Below are positions 1-11,623 of a stretch of DNA of 59,776 nt, piece by piece. Each line of letters starts with the position of its first letter. Position 1 is the first letter of the stretch. Below the pieces are notes generated by a model. That model was given only the letters and a program-made list of their open reading frames with translations. It ran no database searches and was not told the DNA's origin. This DNA is from Phallus indusiatus. Lineage: Eukaryota; Basidiomycota; Agaricomycetes; Phallales; Phallaceae. The stretch lies in NCBI GenBank assembly GCA_027605045.1, contig JAQFWX010000187.1, positions 1 to 59,776 on the forward strand, in the 5' to 3' direction. The translations under genes were made by a program, and so were the position numbers.

Positions 1-345
1 AATCAGGTCCTGGCTTCTTGGTAATTCTCTAAAGGATTTTGACGTAAGAAAAAGCATAAAGTACAAGGAATTGATCTAGGAGGTTACCAGATACGGGTTA
101 TCTTTCAAAGCCGCTTTACTTTGTACCTCCGCCACTTTACGTTTAGCTTCTGCTACTCTTCGAGCCAGATCGTCAGACATGACAGGAGGGATAGTTAATC
201 CCACTCGAGATACAGGTAACGAGGGCGCAGATGAAGTTGAAGCAGCAGCACCTCTTGATGCATTTATGGAAGCAATTTTGGCTGCAATTTCGGCTCGTTT
301 CTGAGCAATGAGGGCGTCTGCTGATAACTGTTCAAATTCAATCAT
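1..345 (-). CDS. Probable U4/U6 snRNP splicing factor PRP3, N-terminal part (runs off the left edge)
   Basis: This is the 5' end of a minus-strand gene cut by the window edge. Exon 1 (345 to 88) codes an Ala/Lys/Arg-rich helix starting at MIEFEQ, then a Ser/Ala/Pro linker, then a second charged helix with the motif ARRVAEAKRKVAEVQSK followed by DNPYL. A GT donor follows at once (intron about 87 to 29, acceptor TTTAG), and exon 2 continues in frame as RITKKPGPD. The 'ARR-AEAKRKVA-QSK-KDNPY' arrangement is what I recall at the N-terminus of fungal PRP3, a component of the U4/U6.U5 tri-snRNP. The diagnostic PRP3 and DUF1115 domains would lie outside the window, so the family call is an inference. 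The first ATG of the open frame was taken as start. The gene is divergent from the L16 gene, with about 340 bp between. Confidence 0.5.
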
Positions 346-682
346 CTATTTGGCCATAGCTATCAAATAGAAAATAGGGCCTTACTGTGGCTGAGGAAGA
401 AGCATTTGGGGTTGTCTGTAGGAAGGAACACGGTTATAGTATTGTTGGTCAGAGACTTAGAGTATATTCACCTTGTAACGAAACGAAAGATACTCACTGT
501 ATCGTTACTAGAAGATAATCAGTGCATTGCAATCGCACATCTTTAAACGTAATACAAACCTTTTGAATTTCTTAACCGCGGAGGTTGTATCATCTGGATG
601 AGGTCGTTTGCTGCTCATCGTCGTAAGGCAAGAGAACGTTGAGATTTTCGAACTCCGTCGTTTGGATTATGTACGCATACTA

Positions 683-1224
683 ATGCTCTTCGGTTCTGCA
701 CTCACACCTCTAAGGCAAGCACTATTCTCGTCAATATTCAAGAATGGTCAAAGCCGTGGGAGGGCGCAGCTTGCTCCTAAAGCGGTGAAATACATGAAAC
801 GTCACAAAGGAAAGCTGCCAATTCCTATCGGAGGTTCGACTAAAGGCACAACACTTGCTTATGGGGATTACGGGATTCGCATTCGTGGAAATGGCATGAG
901 GTTTAGCGCAAAACAATTGACAACGGCCCAAGATGTCTTAAAACGAAAACTGAAAGAAATAAAACATGCAAAAGTGTACCTTCGACTATTCCCGGACGTT
1001 CCCGTCTGTGTCAAGGTATATTTGAGTATCATACAAACGCTACGAGCAAGGTTGATTGACGTTTTTATCAGGGAAATGAAACACGTATGGGTAAAGGCAA
1101 AGGCGCGTTTGAATTTTGGGCTACAAGAGTTGCCACCGGACGTGTAATTTTCGAAATTGGCACACCGTCGGGGATGGCTCCGATCCGTGAAGAGCTGGCA
1201 CGAGAAGGTGCGATTAATATTTAA
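683..1224 (+). CDS. MRPL16: Mitochondrial large-subunit ribosomal protein uL16m (nuclear gene)
   Basis: Two exons: 683-1015 and 1072-1224, with a 56 nt intron (GTATAT...TCAG). The spliced product is 161 residues. After an N-terminal basic segment suited to mitochondrial import ([15 protein letters not shown]), the L16 core is clear: [20 protein letters not shown], then [20 protein letters not shown], and in exon 2 [20 protein letters not shown] and [19 protein letters not shown] before the stop. uL16 sits near the peptidyl-transferase centre and the tRNA sites of the mitoribosome. The start at 683 is preferred over an in-frame upstream ATG at 608, because the MLF... start gives a normal targeting peptide and the upstream residues match no family member. 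No lesion seen. Confidence 0.9.
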
Positions 1225-1669
1225 ACATTGTTCTACGTCTTTTTTATCAGCTCAAATTTCACTATAGCTCTCCGTCAAGCGAGTGACAAACTCCCGTGCA
1301 CCACCGAATTCATCACAAAATCCTCCGCTCCCCGCTTGGGAAATTTAGAAATTACATCCGAACTATCGAACCCCCCAGATGTTACACCAATAGTACCGTA
1401 ATATAATTTGCATTAATTCTATGTACAACACGTTAATAAGGCGCGTACTTTGTTGGCTGCTAGCGGTACTTGAAGTCACGTAACTTCCCACCGCAACTTC
1501 GGTTTCATACACTCAATGAGTGGGGCAGTTTCACGATATGGCTGATGCTGAGGCAAGAAGTCAGAAATCACAAATATTGAGTGCTGAGCGCAGTGTTCGA
1601 ATCATGCACCGCCCTTTCGAGTAGTACTAGTGACGCGCGACGGGTAACAAGTAACGCATCTTGTAACTT
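1225..1669. other. Intergenic spacer, L16 to SEC10
   Basis: No coding potential or repeat recognised. It should contain the L16 3' end and the SEC10 promoter. I see no clear TATA box. Confidence 0.5.
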
Positions 1670-4600
1670 ATGAGTGACTTCAATCTTGATCCCAGTGTCG
1701 AAGAAGTGCTCACATTATTGACTTTTGAGGTAGATCAGTAATTCTAGCCACCTTTCATCTAGACTAAACGCTCTTTAGGACAAATTTGATGTCAAAGATT
1801 TTGTCTCTTCGATTTCCGAAAAGCTAATAACACAATCCAAGGCCCAACCTGGTCGTATGTCATTGCATTAGACCTTTGCCCTCTTAGCTCACCCGACCCA
1901 AGCATTTGACCCTAAGCCTTTCATACATACATTCGAGAAATCCATTGACATACTTTTGGATATTCGCAAAGAAGTGCAACGAACAACTGATGGGCTGGAA
2001 CGAAGCGTTAAACCTGCACAGAGAGATTATTCGAAGAAGATAAGCGAATTGCATGGCGGATTTGAGGTCATTTATGTCTGTGTATCATGCTACCCATACT
2101 AATATTATGCCAGGCCGTAGGTAAATCGTTCAGTGCCATGGAAGCAAACATAAGTGACGTAGGCAGAACCGCGGCCCGTATAGGCAAGACCTTTTGTTTT
2201 GAGTCTAGTTTGGGCAATTGTCTCAAGTATTTTGATAGGAGAGCAACTGGAGTCTGTTCACATTTCACGACAGCGTGCTCAAGCCGCACATGATCTCATT
2301 GACTACTATAACCAATTCTCTAAAGGTGACACAACCCATCTGGACAACTTGCAGAAAGATGGAAAAGAGGGTCGGCAACAAGTTGCTGTCATACTCCGGA
2401 GATTGAGCATTCTTGCCAAAGAAGTCGACATTCCCGGGGCGGAAAAGGTAATAGGAAAGCAGCATTGGAGGCACATTCTTATCTCCATTACTAGACACGC
2501 GAAAATATCGACAAGTATTGTGAGAAGTTTGAGAAGAATATGCTGCGTCTTTTCGATCGTTGCTATAGAAAAGGTGATCCTAAAATGATGCATGTGCGTA
2601 TGCTTGATTTTCTTTTTGTCTTGCTCTCAATCATAAGGGGTGCAATGTAGCACTGCGCCCAAACGCTTCTAGACTTCAATGGTGGAGGGTCCTGTGTTCA
2701 AATATATGTCAATCAACATGATTTCTTCATAACTGGAAACAGGGTGCAGGAATTAATCCAAGTGGACAGTGGCCGTCTGTATGTAAATACTATTACTACA
2801 CGGTTAGAACACTTACCGATGATATTGACCGTTTAAGATGGGAACTGGTTTCAGATCCAGAGGCTAGCCCTCCTAAAAGAGAACCAGGACTAGAAGTATT
2901 ATTTGCGGAAATCCGTACTACAGTGGCTCAGGAAGCTCAAATAGTCCAAGCTGTATTTCCCAACCCGCCAATGGTCATGCAAGTGTTCTTACAACGGGTT
3001 TTTGCACAGTCGGTGAGGAACTTCCCAAAAAATCTATGCCATACATACTTAATTTTTTTTATACAGATTCAACAATACCTGGAAGTGTTATCTACCAAGG
3101 CGTCTAACATATCCGAGCTTTCCTTCCTCCGGATCTTGACTTTAGCTCATTCAAAAACGCTATCGTTAGTAGAGTCTTTGAAGGCATATGATTTAGCACA
3201 TGTGACGGCGAAGCTTGCCCTAGACAGGGCGGCTTCTGACTCTCTAGTCGCTGCCTCCGGTCCCGGACAGGTTGTCTCAGTTGCAACCATGCTCGAGACT
3301 GCGACAGACGAGCTTTTCATTCCATATACAGAGGGCCAGAAATACCTTGAACGTGAGAGCAAGAATCTAGTTGAACTATACGGCAACCTCCTACAAAAAT
3401 TCAATCGTTACCATGTAAGTGGATAGTCTGAATAAATCTCTACTATCTGACCTTTTGCTTTGCAGCAAGACACCCTTTCCAAAATCAAAACTGGCAATCT
3501 ACTTAATCGAGTTGTGAATCAAATCACTACAACCACAAATACTACAAATACCGCGGCTGCGACGGCACAGTCTAATGCTTTGAAGATTCTTGGATTTGGA
3601 GCAGCAACCCCTCCAGTTGAAAAAGAAAAACCTCCTGAGGAATTGTTACGTGAAGATGACGGAAAACTCAACCTCGAGATTTCAGAAAAAATGCTCAAGT
3701 GGCACGCGGAGGCTATCGGAAGATGTGCAGAGCTGAATTCCACTTCTGAAATGTACGTATCGAATGACTCCACTATACTCTAGACTAATGTCAATATCCA
3801 GCCCAAAGACTGTGTTTGCCCTAATGCGTGTCTTAGCTGAAGCGTTAGGGCAGTCGTATATTGAGACAGCCCTGGAAACGTGAGTAAAATTTTCACCCGT
3901 CTACTGTTCCTTTATTTAGACGTATACCAGGTATTTGACTCGTTTGGAATCACGAGACCCGAAACTTGAGCCAGACCCGTCAATTTTAACGGTTGTCCGA
4001 ACAATAGACATGATATGCCACCTATGGCAACAATACGTGAACATAGCGCTGTTGCCACTCGCGGGTTCCTCAGTTACAGTCCGACGCGAAATGCTAATCT
4101 TTAATAACCAATCCATGAGCCGCATCGAGGGAACAACGAATTCCCTTCTGCAAAAGATGTCTAATACGATTATTAGCTGGCTTAATTTACAATTGAGCAA
4201 ACAGAAGCGTAACGATTTCAAACCTCGCAATGACGATCTGTCTTTCGCTCGGGTCAATACTGAACCTTGCGAGGCATGCTGCGAGCTACTGGAAAAAATA
4301 AGGGATGTAGCCAAGACTAGCTTAAGTGGCAAAAACCTGGAAAATTTCTTGATGGAGATCGGCGTTGCATTCCAAGCGTATGTTATATTGTCCATCAGAA
4401 GATTTTATACGTTAATCGTGATGCACATCGTTTAGTCTGCTACTGGAACATTTGAAGAAGTTTCCAATCAGCGCTACTGGTGGCTTGATGCTTGCAAAGT
4501 AAGGTCTTTTATTGTTTACTATGACAATGGAGTTGATCCTTTCTTGTAGAGATTTGAAATCTTATCAAGATATAATAGTCTCCTTTGGCATTCCCGCTTT

Positions 4601-4913
4601 ATCTGAGCGGTTCGACATTATCAAGGAGCTCGGCCATGTCTTTTTAATTCAGCCAGAGATTCTACCCACTTATATTCGAGAGAACAATCTCGGTCGCATC
4701 GAGCCATCACTTCTCCGACCCTATTTGGCTCAGCGAGCGGATTGGAATAAAGAAGAAAAGATGTTTGAAGGTTTCTTTGGTGATGAAGAAGCAGATGTCG
4801 CCAGAGGATTCAAGGATCGCATAGGTGTGTCACGCATGATGCGCGAATTAGAATTGCTCCGAATTGGGGACGGGTCAACTTCGTTCAACACGGGGTTTAG
4901 TTTTATAGCCTGA
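1670..4913 (+). CDS. SEC10: Exocyst complex component SEC10 (EXOC5)
   Basis: A multi-exon gene coding roughly 850 residues. SEC10 tethers secretory vesicles to the plasma membrane within the eight-subunit exocyst. The start is the ATG at 1670 (MSDFNLDPSVEEVLTLLTFE), followed by a short intron and DKFDVKDFVSSISEKL. Diagnostic N-terminal coiled-coil blocks follow: FDPKPFIHTFEKSIDILLDI, KSFSAMEANISDVGRTAARI then GEQLESVHISRQRAQAAHDL and DYYNQFSKGD. The C-terminal end is equally typical: FLIQPEILPTYIRENNLGRI, then EPSLLRPYLAQRADW, ending at GFSFIA and TGA at 4913. The intron at 2184-2238 begins with GC rather than GT, and the RIGEQLE motif supports that junction. The middle exons (about 2880-4440) carry the helical rods. 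I saw no disabling mutation. Confidence 0.92.
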
Positions 4914-5002
4914 AAGTAACTACTATTGATATCTTACTTTTGTGTAGTAATATGTAGATTAAATGTGATCATAGCTAACCACATTGTATTGTACATTAGT
5001 GG

Positions 5003-6200
5003 CTACCGCTTAGTTTTAGTTTTACCCCTGCTAGCAGGTTTTTTGCCCCTTGAGTGTCCAGCCAAAGCAGAAGAGCTTTTTTCCTTATTCAAAGTACGAA
5101 TAGCTTTTCGAACATTCAAGACACCGTCGCTCCCACGTTCAGACTTTTTGCTTAAGCTCGACGCGATCGCCAAAGACGATTTTCGTTCTTGTTCCGCCGA
5201 CACTTCGTTCGGTTCGAACTAGACGATATATGAGCAACCATAGGTTACGAAAAACCAATAGGCATCCTCTACCTTCCTCTTTATACCACGTAATTTCTTT
5301 TCACCTTCCAGTTGTTTGTCAAATCTATTTTTTCAACAGATAGTCAAGGACGGATATATATGATATAGATAGAAAATTAACTGACTTGCCCATGCTGGCT
5401 GTGCTCATTTTACTAATGGCAATTGTTTTCTCGAGAGTGCGTTTTCGATCTTCCAGTGAAGAAGGTTCGGTCCTATTAGCATGCTCGATGTTGCGTTGCC
5501 GCTGTTTCTCATTTTTCTCAACACGACTTCGCCGCTCTGCTCTGCTTGCCTTGATAGGGTCGTAGTCGGCATCTGAGATAGGGTCAATACAACACAGAAC
5601 TAGAAACAAACAAAATATCCTTTCCAGCATTATTAGGCAGTACAGTGAGCCACTGGTCTTCTGTCTCGTGGTTTTTACCGCCTCTGCCCCATCTGTTGAC
5701 CCATTCTTGTTTCTCCTCGTCAAATATTTTTTTATCGCGTTTGACCTTTTGAATGCCTTTGGCTGCAGCAAATCTTTCCCATTTTGTAGGAGGTTTGGGC
5801 TTAGGTAGTGGTTTGGCTCTGGGCAAATGTAATTTAGGCTCAGGAAGCTTCGCCAGTGGCCCATCCGTAGTTGATTCTACGGGTAAGGAGAACAACGAAG
5901 TTATCAGAACCTGGCAAGCATCCCGAGCCGTGGACTGTAAGAAATCTTCTTTATTCTGTCTTTATCTTGTTGTCAGATATTGAGACGGCGGGATAAATCC
6001 TTTTGATTTGCTTACTTGTAAGTAGAGTAATCGAGCGGATTAGAATCCGTTACAGCAAGTAAACCAGGATCAACATCTAGTGGTATCTCTTTCTCGACAA
6101 CAATCGATTTGCTAAAAAAAATTAAAAATTTTGGAAAAATTACCTAGAGCAATACATACTGTTTGCTTTGCTCTGTCGCGATGATGGATGTGACATCCAT
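5003..6200 (-). CDS. RRS1: Ribosome biogenesis regulatory protein RRS1
   Basis: A minus-strand gene with at least six exons. RRS1 works with RPF2 to load 5S RNP onto pre-60S particles in the nucleolus. Exon 1 starts at 6200 (MDVTSIIATEQSKQ). Exon 2 reads IVVEKEIPLDVDPGLLAVTD then SNPLDYSTY, the RRS1 N-terminal signature. Exon 3 holds LPRAKPLPKPKPPTKWERFA, AAKGIQKVKRDKKIFDEEKQ and EWVNRWGRGGKN, the conserved core. Later exons give ASRAERRSRVEKNEKQRQRN, a charged middle and a basic C-terminus (RGKKPASRGKTKTKR) ending at 5003. The junction after LPNNA (near 5617) lacks a GT donor. The best model keeps the family sequence only if an intron starts with GA (see findings). Divergent with PDS5 across 283 bp. 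Confidence 0.88.
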
Positions 6201-6483
6201 AGCTTGAGCGTCTCAAGCGCACAATAGCGGGTATTGTGGTGTCTCGTAGACGCTTGGTAGACGCCAGGAGATCCATCCAGAGTTCGGTTTCTTATTTCCT
6301 AGTCTGCGTCAAACACTCAAATAACATACAAATTGAAATCAGGACAGACTCGGAGTATATAACCGTAATTCAGGAGGACTTTCTGCTTCGATCTCCCATA
6401 TTACGTTACGTAAAGCGCTTCTTGTTCAAACGCGCCCACGCGCCTGCCTCCAAGTCAATCAACCCTAATTCCGCTCCAAACCT
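6201..6483. promoter_or_regulatory. Bidirectional promoter region, RRS1 / PDS5
   Basis: This 283 bp spacer separates two start codons facing apart, so it must hold both 5' untranslated regions and both core promoters. It contains pyrimidine-rich and mixed sequence with no convincing TATA box. The call rests on gene arrangement only. Confidence 0.45.
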
Positions 6484-9400
6484 ATGGTCGCGCAGACCAG
6501 ACAAGTGAACAACTCGAATGCTTTGAAGAAACTACAGTTCAAAGACAAACTTATCAGCAAGGGCTCTACCACTGATTCGCTCCTCAAGAAACTGCAGACC
6601 TTACAGGCGGAACTTTCGGCTTTGGAACAAGAACACGTCGATGTCAAATCTCTGGCATCCGTTCGTAAAGAGCTGATTCAAGTAACAATTCTTCTCCACA
6701 AGGACAAAGGTGTAAAAGCATATGCTGCCTGCTGCCTCGCGGATCTTCTTCGACTCTACGCCCCGGATGCTCCATATACCGCTGACGAATTACGAGACAT
6801 ATTTCAGTTCTTCTTTCGCCAACTCTCGACCGGATTAAAAGGCCCGGAAACACCTTACCACGACCAGTTCTTCCAGCTTTTGGAATCACTCTCGACCGTC
6901 AAAAGTGTGGTCCTTATATGTGACTTACCACAAGCGGATGATCTGATAACTGAGGTTTTCCGGGAATTCTTTCTGCTTGTGCAAAATAATCTTGCAAAAA
7001 ACATCGAACTTTATATGGCGGATATACTCATTGCGCTAGTTGACGAAAGCCAGGCCGTGCCACACGCAGTAGTCGAACTTATTATGGCTCAGTTTTCTAA
7101 TACCGATCGTCCTCTGGCTTCATACCGTCTTGCTGTCGAAGTCTGCAAAGGAACTGTAGACAAATTGCAGCGGAATGTCTGCCAGTACTTTACCGACATC
7201 ATTATCCAGAACCCAAAGCACGACGAAATCCTATCAGAAATTGAGGTCGCTCACCGTGCAATCAAGCACATACACAAAGATTGTCCTGCGCTGTTGCACA
7301 ATGTTATCCCGCAGCTGGAAGAGGAGTTGAAAGTCGACCAGTCGGAACTACGCTTACTTGCAACACAAACACTTGGAGACATGTTTTCAGATAAAAATGG
7401 CGTGGAAATGCTGAAGAAATATCCTAATGTTTGGGAAACTTGGCAACTTCGTCAAAAGGATCGCGTCCCCGCCGTTCGTATAAGCTTTGTCGAAGCTTGC
7501 AAGGGACTTATTGTCCATCACCCTGACTTACGACAATTAGTTGAAGGTGCGTTTTATTTTCTCCTAGCCTATTGATCTTTTAATCCTAAATAGCTTCAAG
7601 ATGCGTTACGTTTAAGGCTAATGGATCCGGATGAAAAAGTACGCGCCGCAACTTGCAGACTGTATGCTCAGCTAGACCTTGAAACCGCACTACATCACGT
7701 TAGCGTAACCCAGTTGCAGGCCGTCAGTGAACGTGCCATGGACAAAAAGGTAATTTATCTATCTATTATCAATATTACATCTTTTTAACCGTCCTATAAG
7801 CTCAATGTAAGGCTAGACGCTATGCATACCCTCGGCAAGTTGTACCGAACTAGCAGACCTGATATGTGCGTACGCATAACTATGGGGTTGATAAATGCCG
7901 TTAATTTTGTAGTGAGGATCATGATGAAGCTGTCATTACTCAATTTGCTTGGATCCCAAGTACCCTACTTCACGCTGCCTGTGCCAACGCCGAAAATATG
8001 TAAATCTCTCCATTTTTTTGTCGGGTTTATCTGATTTTGTTTTTGAACTAGGTCCTTGGTTGAAAGTATATTTTGGGAGTATATTCTTCCCTTACCTCTT
8101 AAGACCGAAGATGAAGCTGTATGGACGGATAGGCTGGTGACTGTTGTGCGACATTTGGATGATCGCTCAATCAATGTATTGCTGAATATGAGTAATCTGA
8201 GGCAGCCGTAAGACGTCGCCTGATCATTGTTTTTCCCATTTAACGCTGTTCCTTCAGTCGGCCCACGCTTTATCAGAAATTCGTCGAGTTTTGCGAAAAA
8301 TATAACGTATGAATATTTATACAACCATTAAGAAAGGTCTAATGTTATCAAAATCAGGGTGGCATTATGGATACAGATGAAGCTGCAATTACAAAGCGAC
8401 TGAACGTTGTCATTCAACACTTATCTGGTGCGTGAGCTATTGTACTTTTAACTCCAAGTCTAAACTTTCCACAAATAGCTCATTTCTCTGATCGAGCTAA
8501 GGCAGCGGAAGACTTGCACGCGTTCGCGAAATTGAATGAAAACAGGTTATACAAATTACTTCAGACGTGTATGGATACTCAGGTGGATCTCAAAACATTA
8601 ATCAAGTCATCTGTAAGCCGTGGTCGGTCTACTATTAAAATTTTGTCAATATTCTCTTCTAGAGTGAATTTTTTCGTCGTATTGAACAATTAGCTTCATC
8701 TATTGTACCCACTATATCCACTATTTTTCGCAAAGCTACATTATGGATTATCAATGCCACTTCGGTATCCTCCTTGCTGAGACGTATAAATGGTGCTGAA
8801 GGCCCGGATCAAGAGCCATCCGTTTTCGCGCAAGACTGCTCAAAAATTAAAATGCTACTCATATCGGCATCCAAGTTTTGCCCGGTCATTTTCGGTCCCA
8901 CTGTCGAGGATTTAAAGGATCTTTTAGGGCAAGAGAATAATGTAGCTGTCACGGAAGTGGCCCTCCGAGTTTTAGTTGCATTAGAGACTGAACTTGACAA
9001 AAAGTAAGCAGGTTTACACTGAACATCTCCGCTTGATTAACGATTTCATAAAGAACTCGGAATGTCGCCATAAAGTATTCCCAGTCAGCTCATGGCAAGC
9101 TAGCTAAGCTATCGGCTCGTTTGATCGCTCGCTGGACGGACGCGGAAGCGGTTTCGTCAAAACTTGTGGTTGTAAGTCCGTTCTACGTAAGGAAGTCTTA
9201 GATGTTCGTCTGATGTACTGTTCTAGTCAATATCAGAGTCACTGACGAATGCAGCTCCATCAACGCTCGTGGGTCATCTTGCATTTTTGGCGGAAATTGC
9301 CAGAAAGGTTCCTACTGCTTTTGAACAAAAGAGCGATGTGATTATATCGTTTATTGTTCAGACATTACTACCGAAAGTCGTCTCAGCAAACGTCGTATGT

Positions 9401-11272
9401 TTTTACTCTATACTTGTCTCACTTCCATTAATTCATTCCCCGTAGAACACGAAATCGATGGAGGAGACAGATGAATGGGCAACTGACGAGGAGGTGCCTG
9501 ATCTGACGACCGCCAAGATCATTGGGGTTAAAATTTGCAGAAACCGTTGTCTCGTTCACGCTGACTCTGAGACGGCCTTGGCTAACGCATCTGCTGTCCT
9601 GACTATGCTTCTTAACATCCTAGCGCATGGCGGCTCAATGGACGAAAATGTCTCGGAAGAGTATGTTGTCCTGGTTGGAGAGTTTCTCTAAACTCACTGA
9701 AAACATCTAGTCCCAAGACCAAGTCAAGAATTCGGTTAATAGCGGCGACTTCTTTGCTCAAGATGGCGGTTATTCCAAAGTACTGTGAAAAAATAATGCC
9801 CCATTTTGCTCTGTTGGTCATCACGTTGCAGGTTTGATACATCGTTTCCAAGCAACTCACAGTAACTAATAAAATACACACCATAGGACACTTGTTTTCA
9901 AGTGCGATATAATTTCTTGACGAAACTGATATCTTATTTGTCGACCAATAAAACGGATCCACGCTTCAATATTGCGGTGTTTTTGACGGCTCATGACCCA
10001 GAGAAGGAAGTTAGGGATAAAGTGAGAATGACGTTGTTTCCTATACCGCAATTATAGTGCTGACTCCGCGCACGAAATTTAGGCCAGAGGTTACGTTTTG
10101 CAGACAATTGGAAGACTAACGGCAGGTAAGTTACTATTTCGCGAAATATCTGTAAACCTAATTTGTATTAGAACAACGAATGACTTTATTCGAGCTCAAC
10201 TTTTTGAGATTACTTCACGTCCTTGCTCATCATCCCGATTTTTCTATCGAAACTCAAAGTTTTCAAGAAACGGCAAAGTTTGTGTTCGGTTGGAATACGT
10301 AGAACTTTAACTTACATGATTAGGTATATCGAGTTTTATCTCGACGCAATTGCAACCTCGGAGAACATCTCGCTTCTTTATTACCTGACAATGAGAGTCA
10401 AGATGGTTCGTGATGCCATATCGGAGTTCTCTAAGGTAAAATAATTGTCTCTTCGTCCATAATTACCTCTAACTCTATGATGACTTAGAATCTGTATTGC
10501 GTGGGTGAATTAGCCCAAGAAATCATCCGAAATCGTGCGAAGCCACGCGGCTGGCAGTTGAATAGTTACACCCAGAAAGTTAAATTACCCAAGGACATTT
10601 TTAAACCTTTAGAAAGCTCGGAGGCTGTCAATGCGGTAAGAGCTTTAATGTACGAGTCCAGTTTTTATTTAATCGTCCCGTGTAGAATGTAAAGAGAATT
10701 TATCTACCTGAAGACGCTTTGACATGGCTCCAAGACGTGGGCAAAACACCCCGTTCACCAAATGCCAAAGTAAATTGACTTTTATAAGCCCTCCTATCCG
10801 AATATTAATTGATTTTGGTAGTCCAAGCCTAAGTCTAGTCGTAAACGGAAACCAAATGCTGTCGCGCATCTCAAGTAATTGTTTAATTTTTGTCGCCCGA
10901 GAGCATTCTTATGACAGTATTTTATCTGTACAGGACTCAAAGGAAACGACGTCGGAAGTCCTACGAAGATGATGACAGTGAGGAAGAAAAAGACAAAATC
11001 GACGATGATGTCAGCGACGACATTGAAGATGGAAGTGAAAGTCACGCCTCCGAACCTGAGAGAAATGACGCTGAGGATCCTATTGAGTCAAACTCGGATG
11101 CAGAGACGACAGAACAGAAACTGGAGTCAGAAAGCGAGCTCGGCAGAGGTGCTCGTGGTCGTGCAAAGGTATGGTGATTATTTGTCTTTCCGAGGAAAAA
11201 TTTTACTAATATTGAATGATACAGAAGCGTGCGGCAAATCTCGCAGCAAAAAAGCGAAGGAATCAAAGATAA
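6484..11272 (+). CDS. PDS5: Sister chromatid cohesion protein PDS5 (HEAT-repeat cohesin regulator)
   Basis: A long, intron-rich gene for a protein of roughly 1,200 residues. PDS5 binds the cohesin kleisin and works with WAPL and the Eco1 pathway to release or stabilise cohesin on chromosomes. Exon 1 is long (to about 7545) and carries the family N-terminus: LQFKDKLISKGSTTDSLLKK, then LASVRKELIQVTILLHKDKG, VKAYAACCLADLLRLYAPDA and PYTADELRDIFQFFFRQL. The HEAT array continues through the many small exons to about 10700. The C-terminus is low-complexity and acidic (around 10965-11110, DDSEEEKDKIDDD), then basic (KKRAANLAAKKRRNQR) with a stop at 11272, as in other fungal PDS5 proteins. No stop or frameshift was noticed in the exons traced. 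SMC2 follows on the same strand 351 bp downstream. Confidence 0.9.
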
Positions 11273-11623
11273 TGACTTCAACAGTGGATATATTATACCA
11301 ATTTTCTTTGCGTTCTGATATTCTCTAGGATGTAACGTATTCTTCTGTATCAATTATCCTCGTTGTCTATTTTGTTATCATGCTATTGTCGGTTTACAGT
11401 GTCGCTTGTGTAATTATTGACGTACCATTGAGAATTACATTGATTGAATCTATTATATTCACTAAATGTAAAATACAGACATCTAACCGCAGAAGCTGTC
11501 ACGTGTTTCATTCCTTGCTCGCGTTGTAACACGTCACATAAGTTTGTGAATTACCGCGTCCTCCCACACCATTTTACGCGTCAATTGCGGGATAGCTTTA
11601 GGACCGTGTGTCTTGAATATTCA

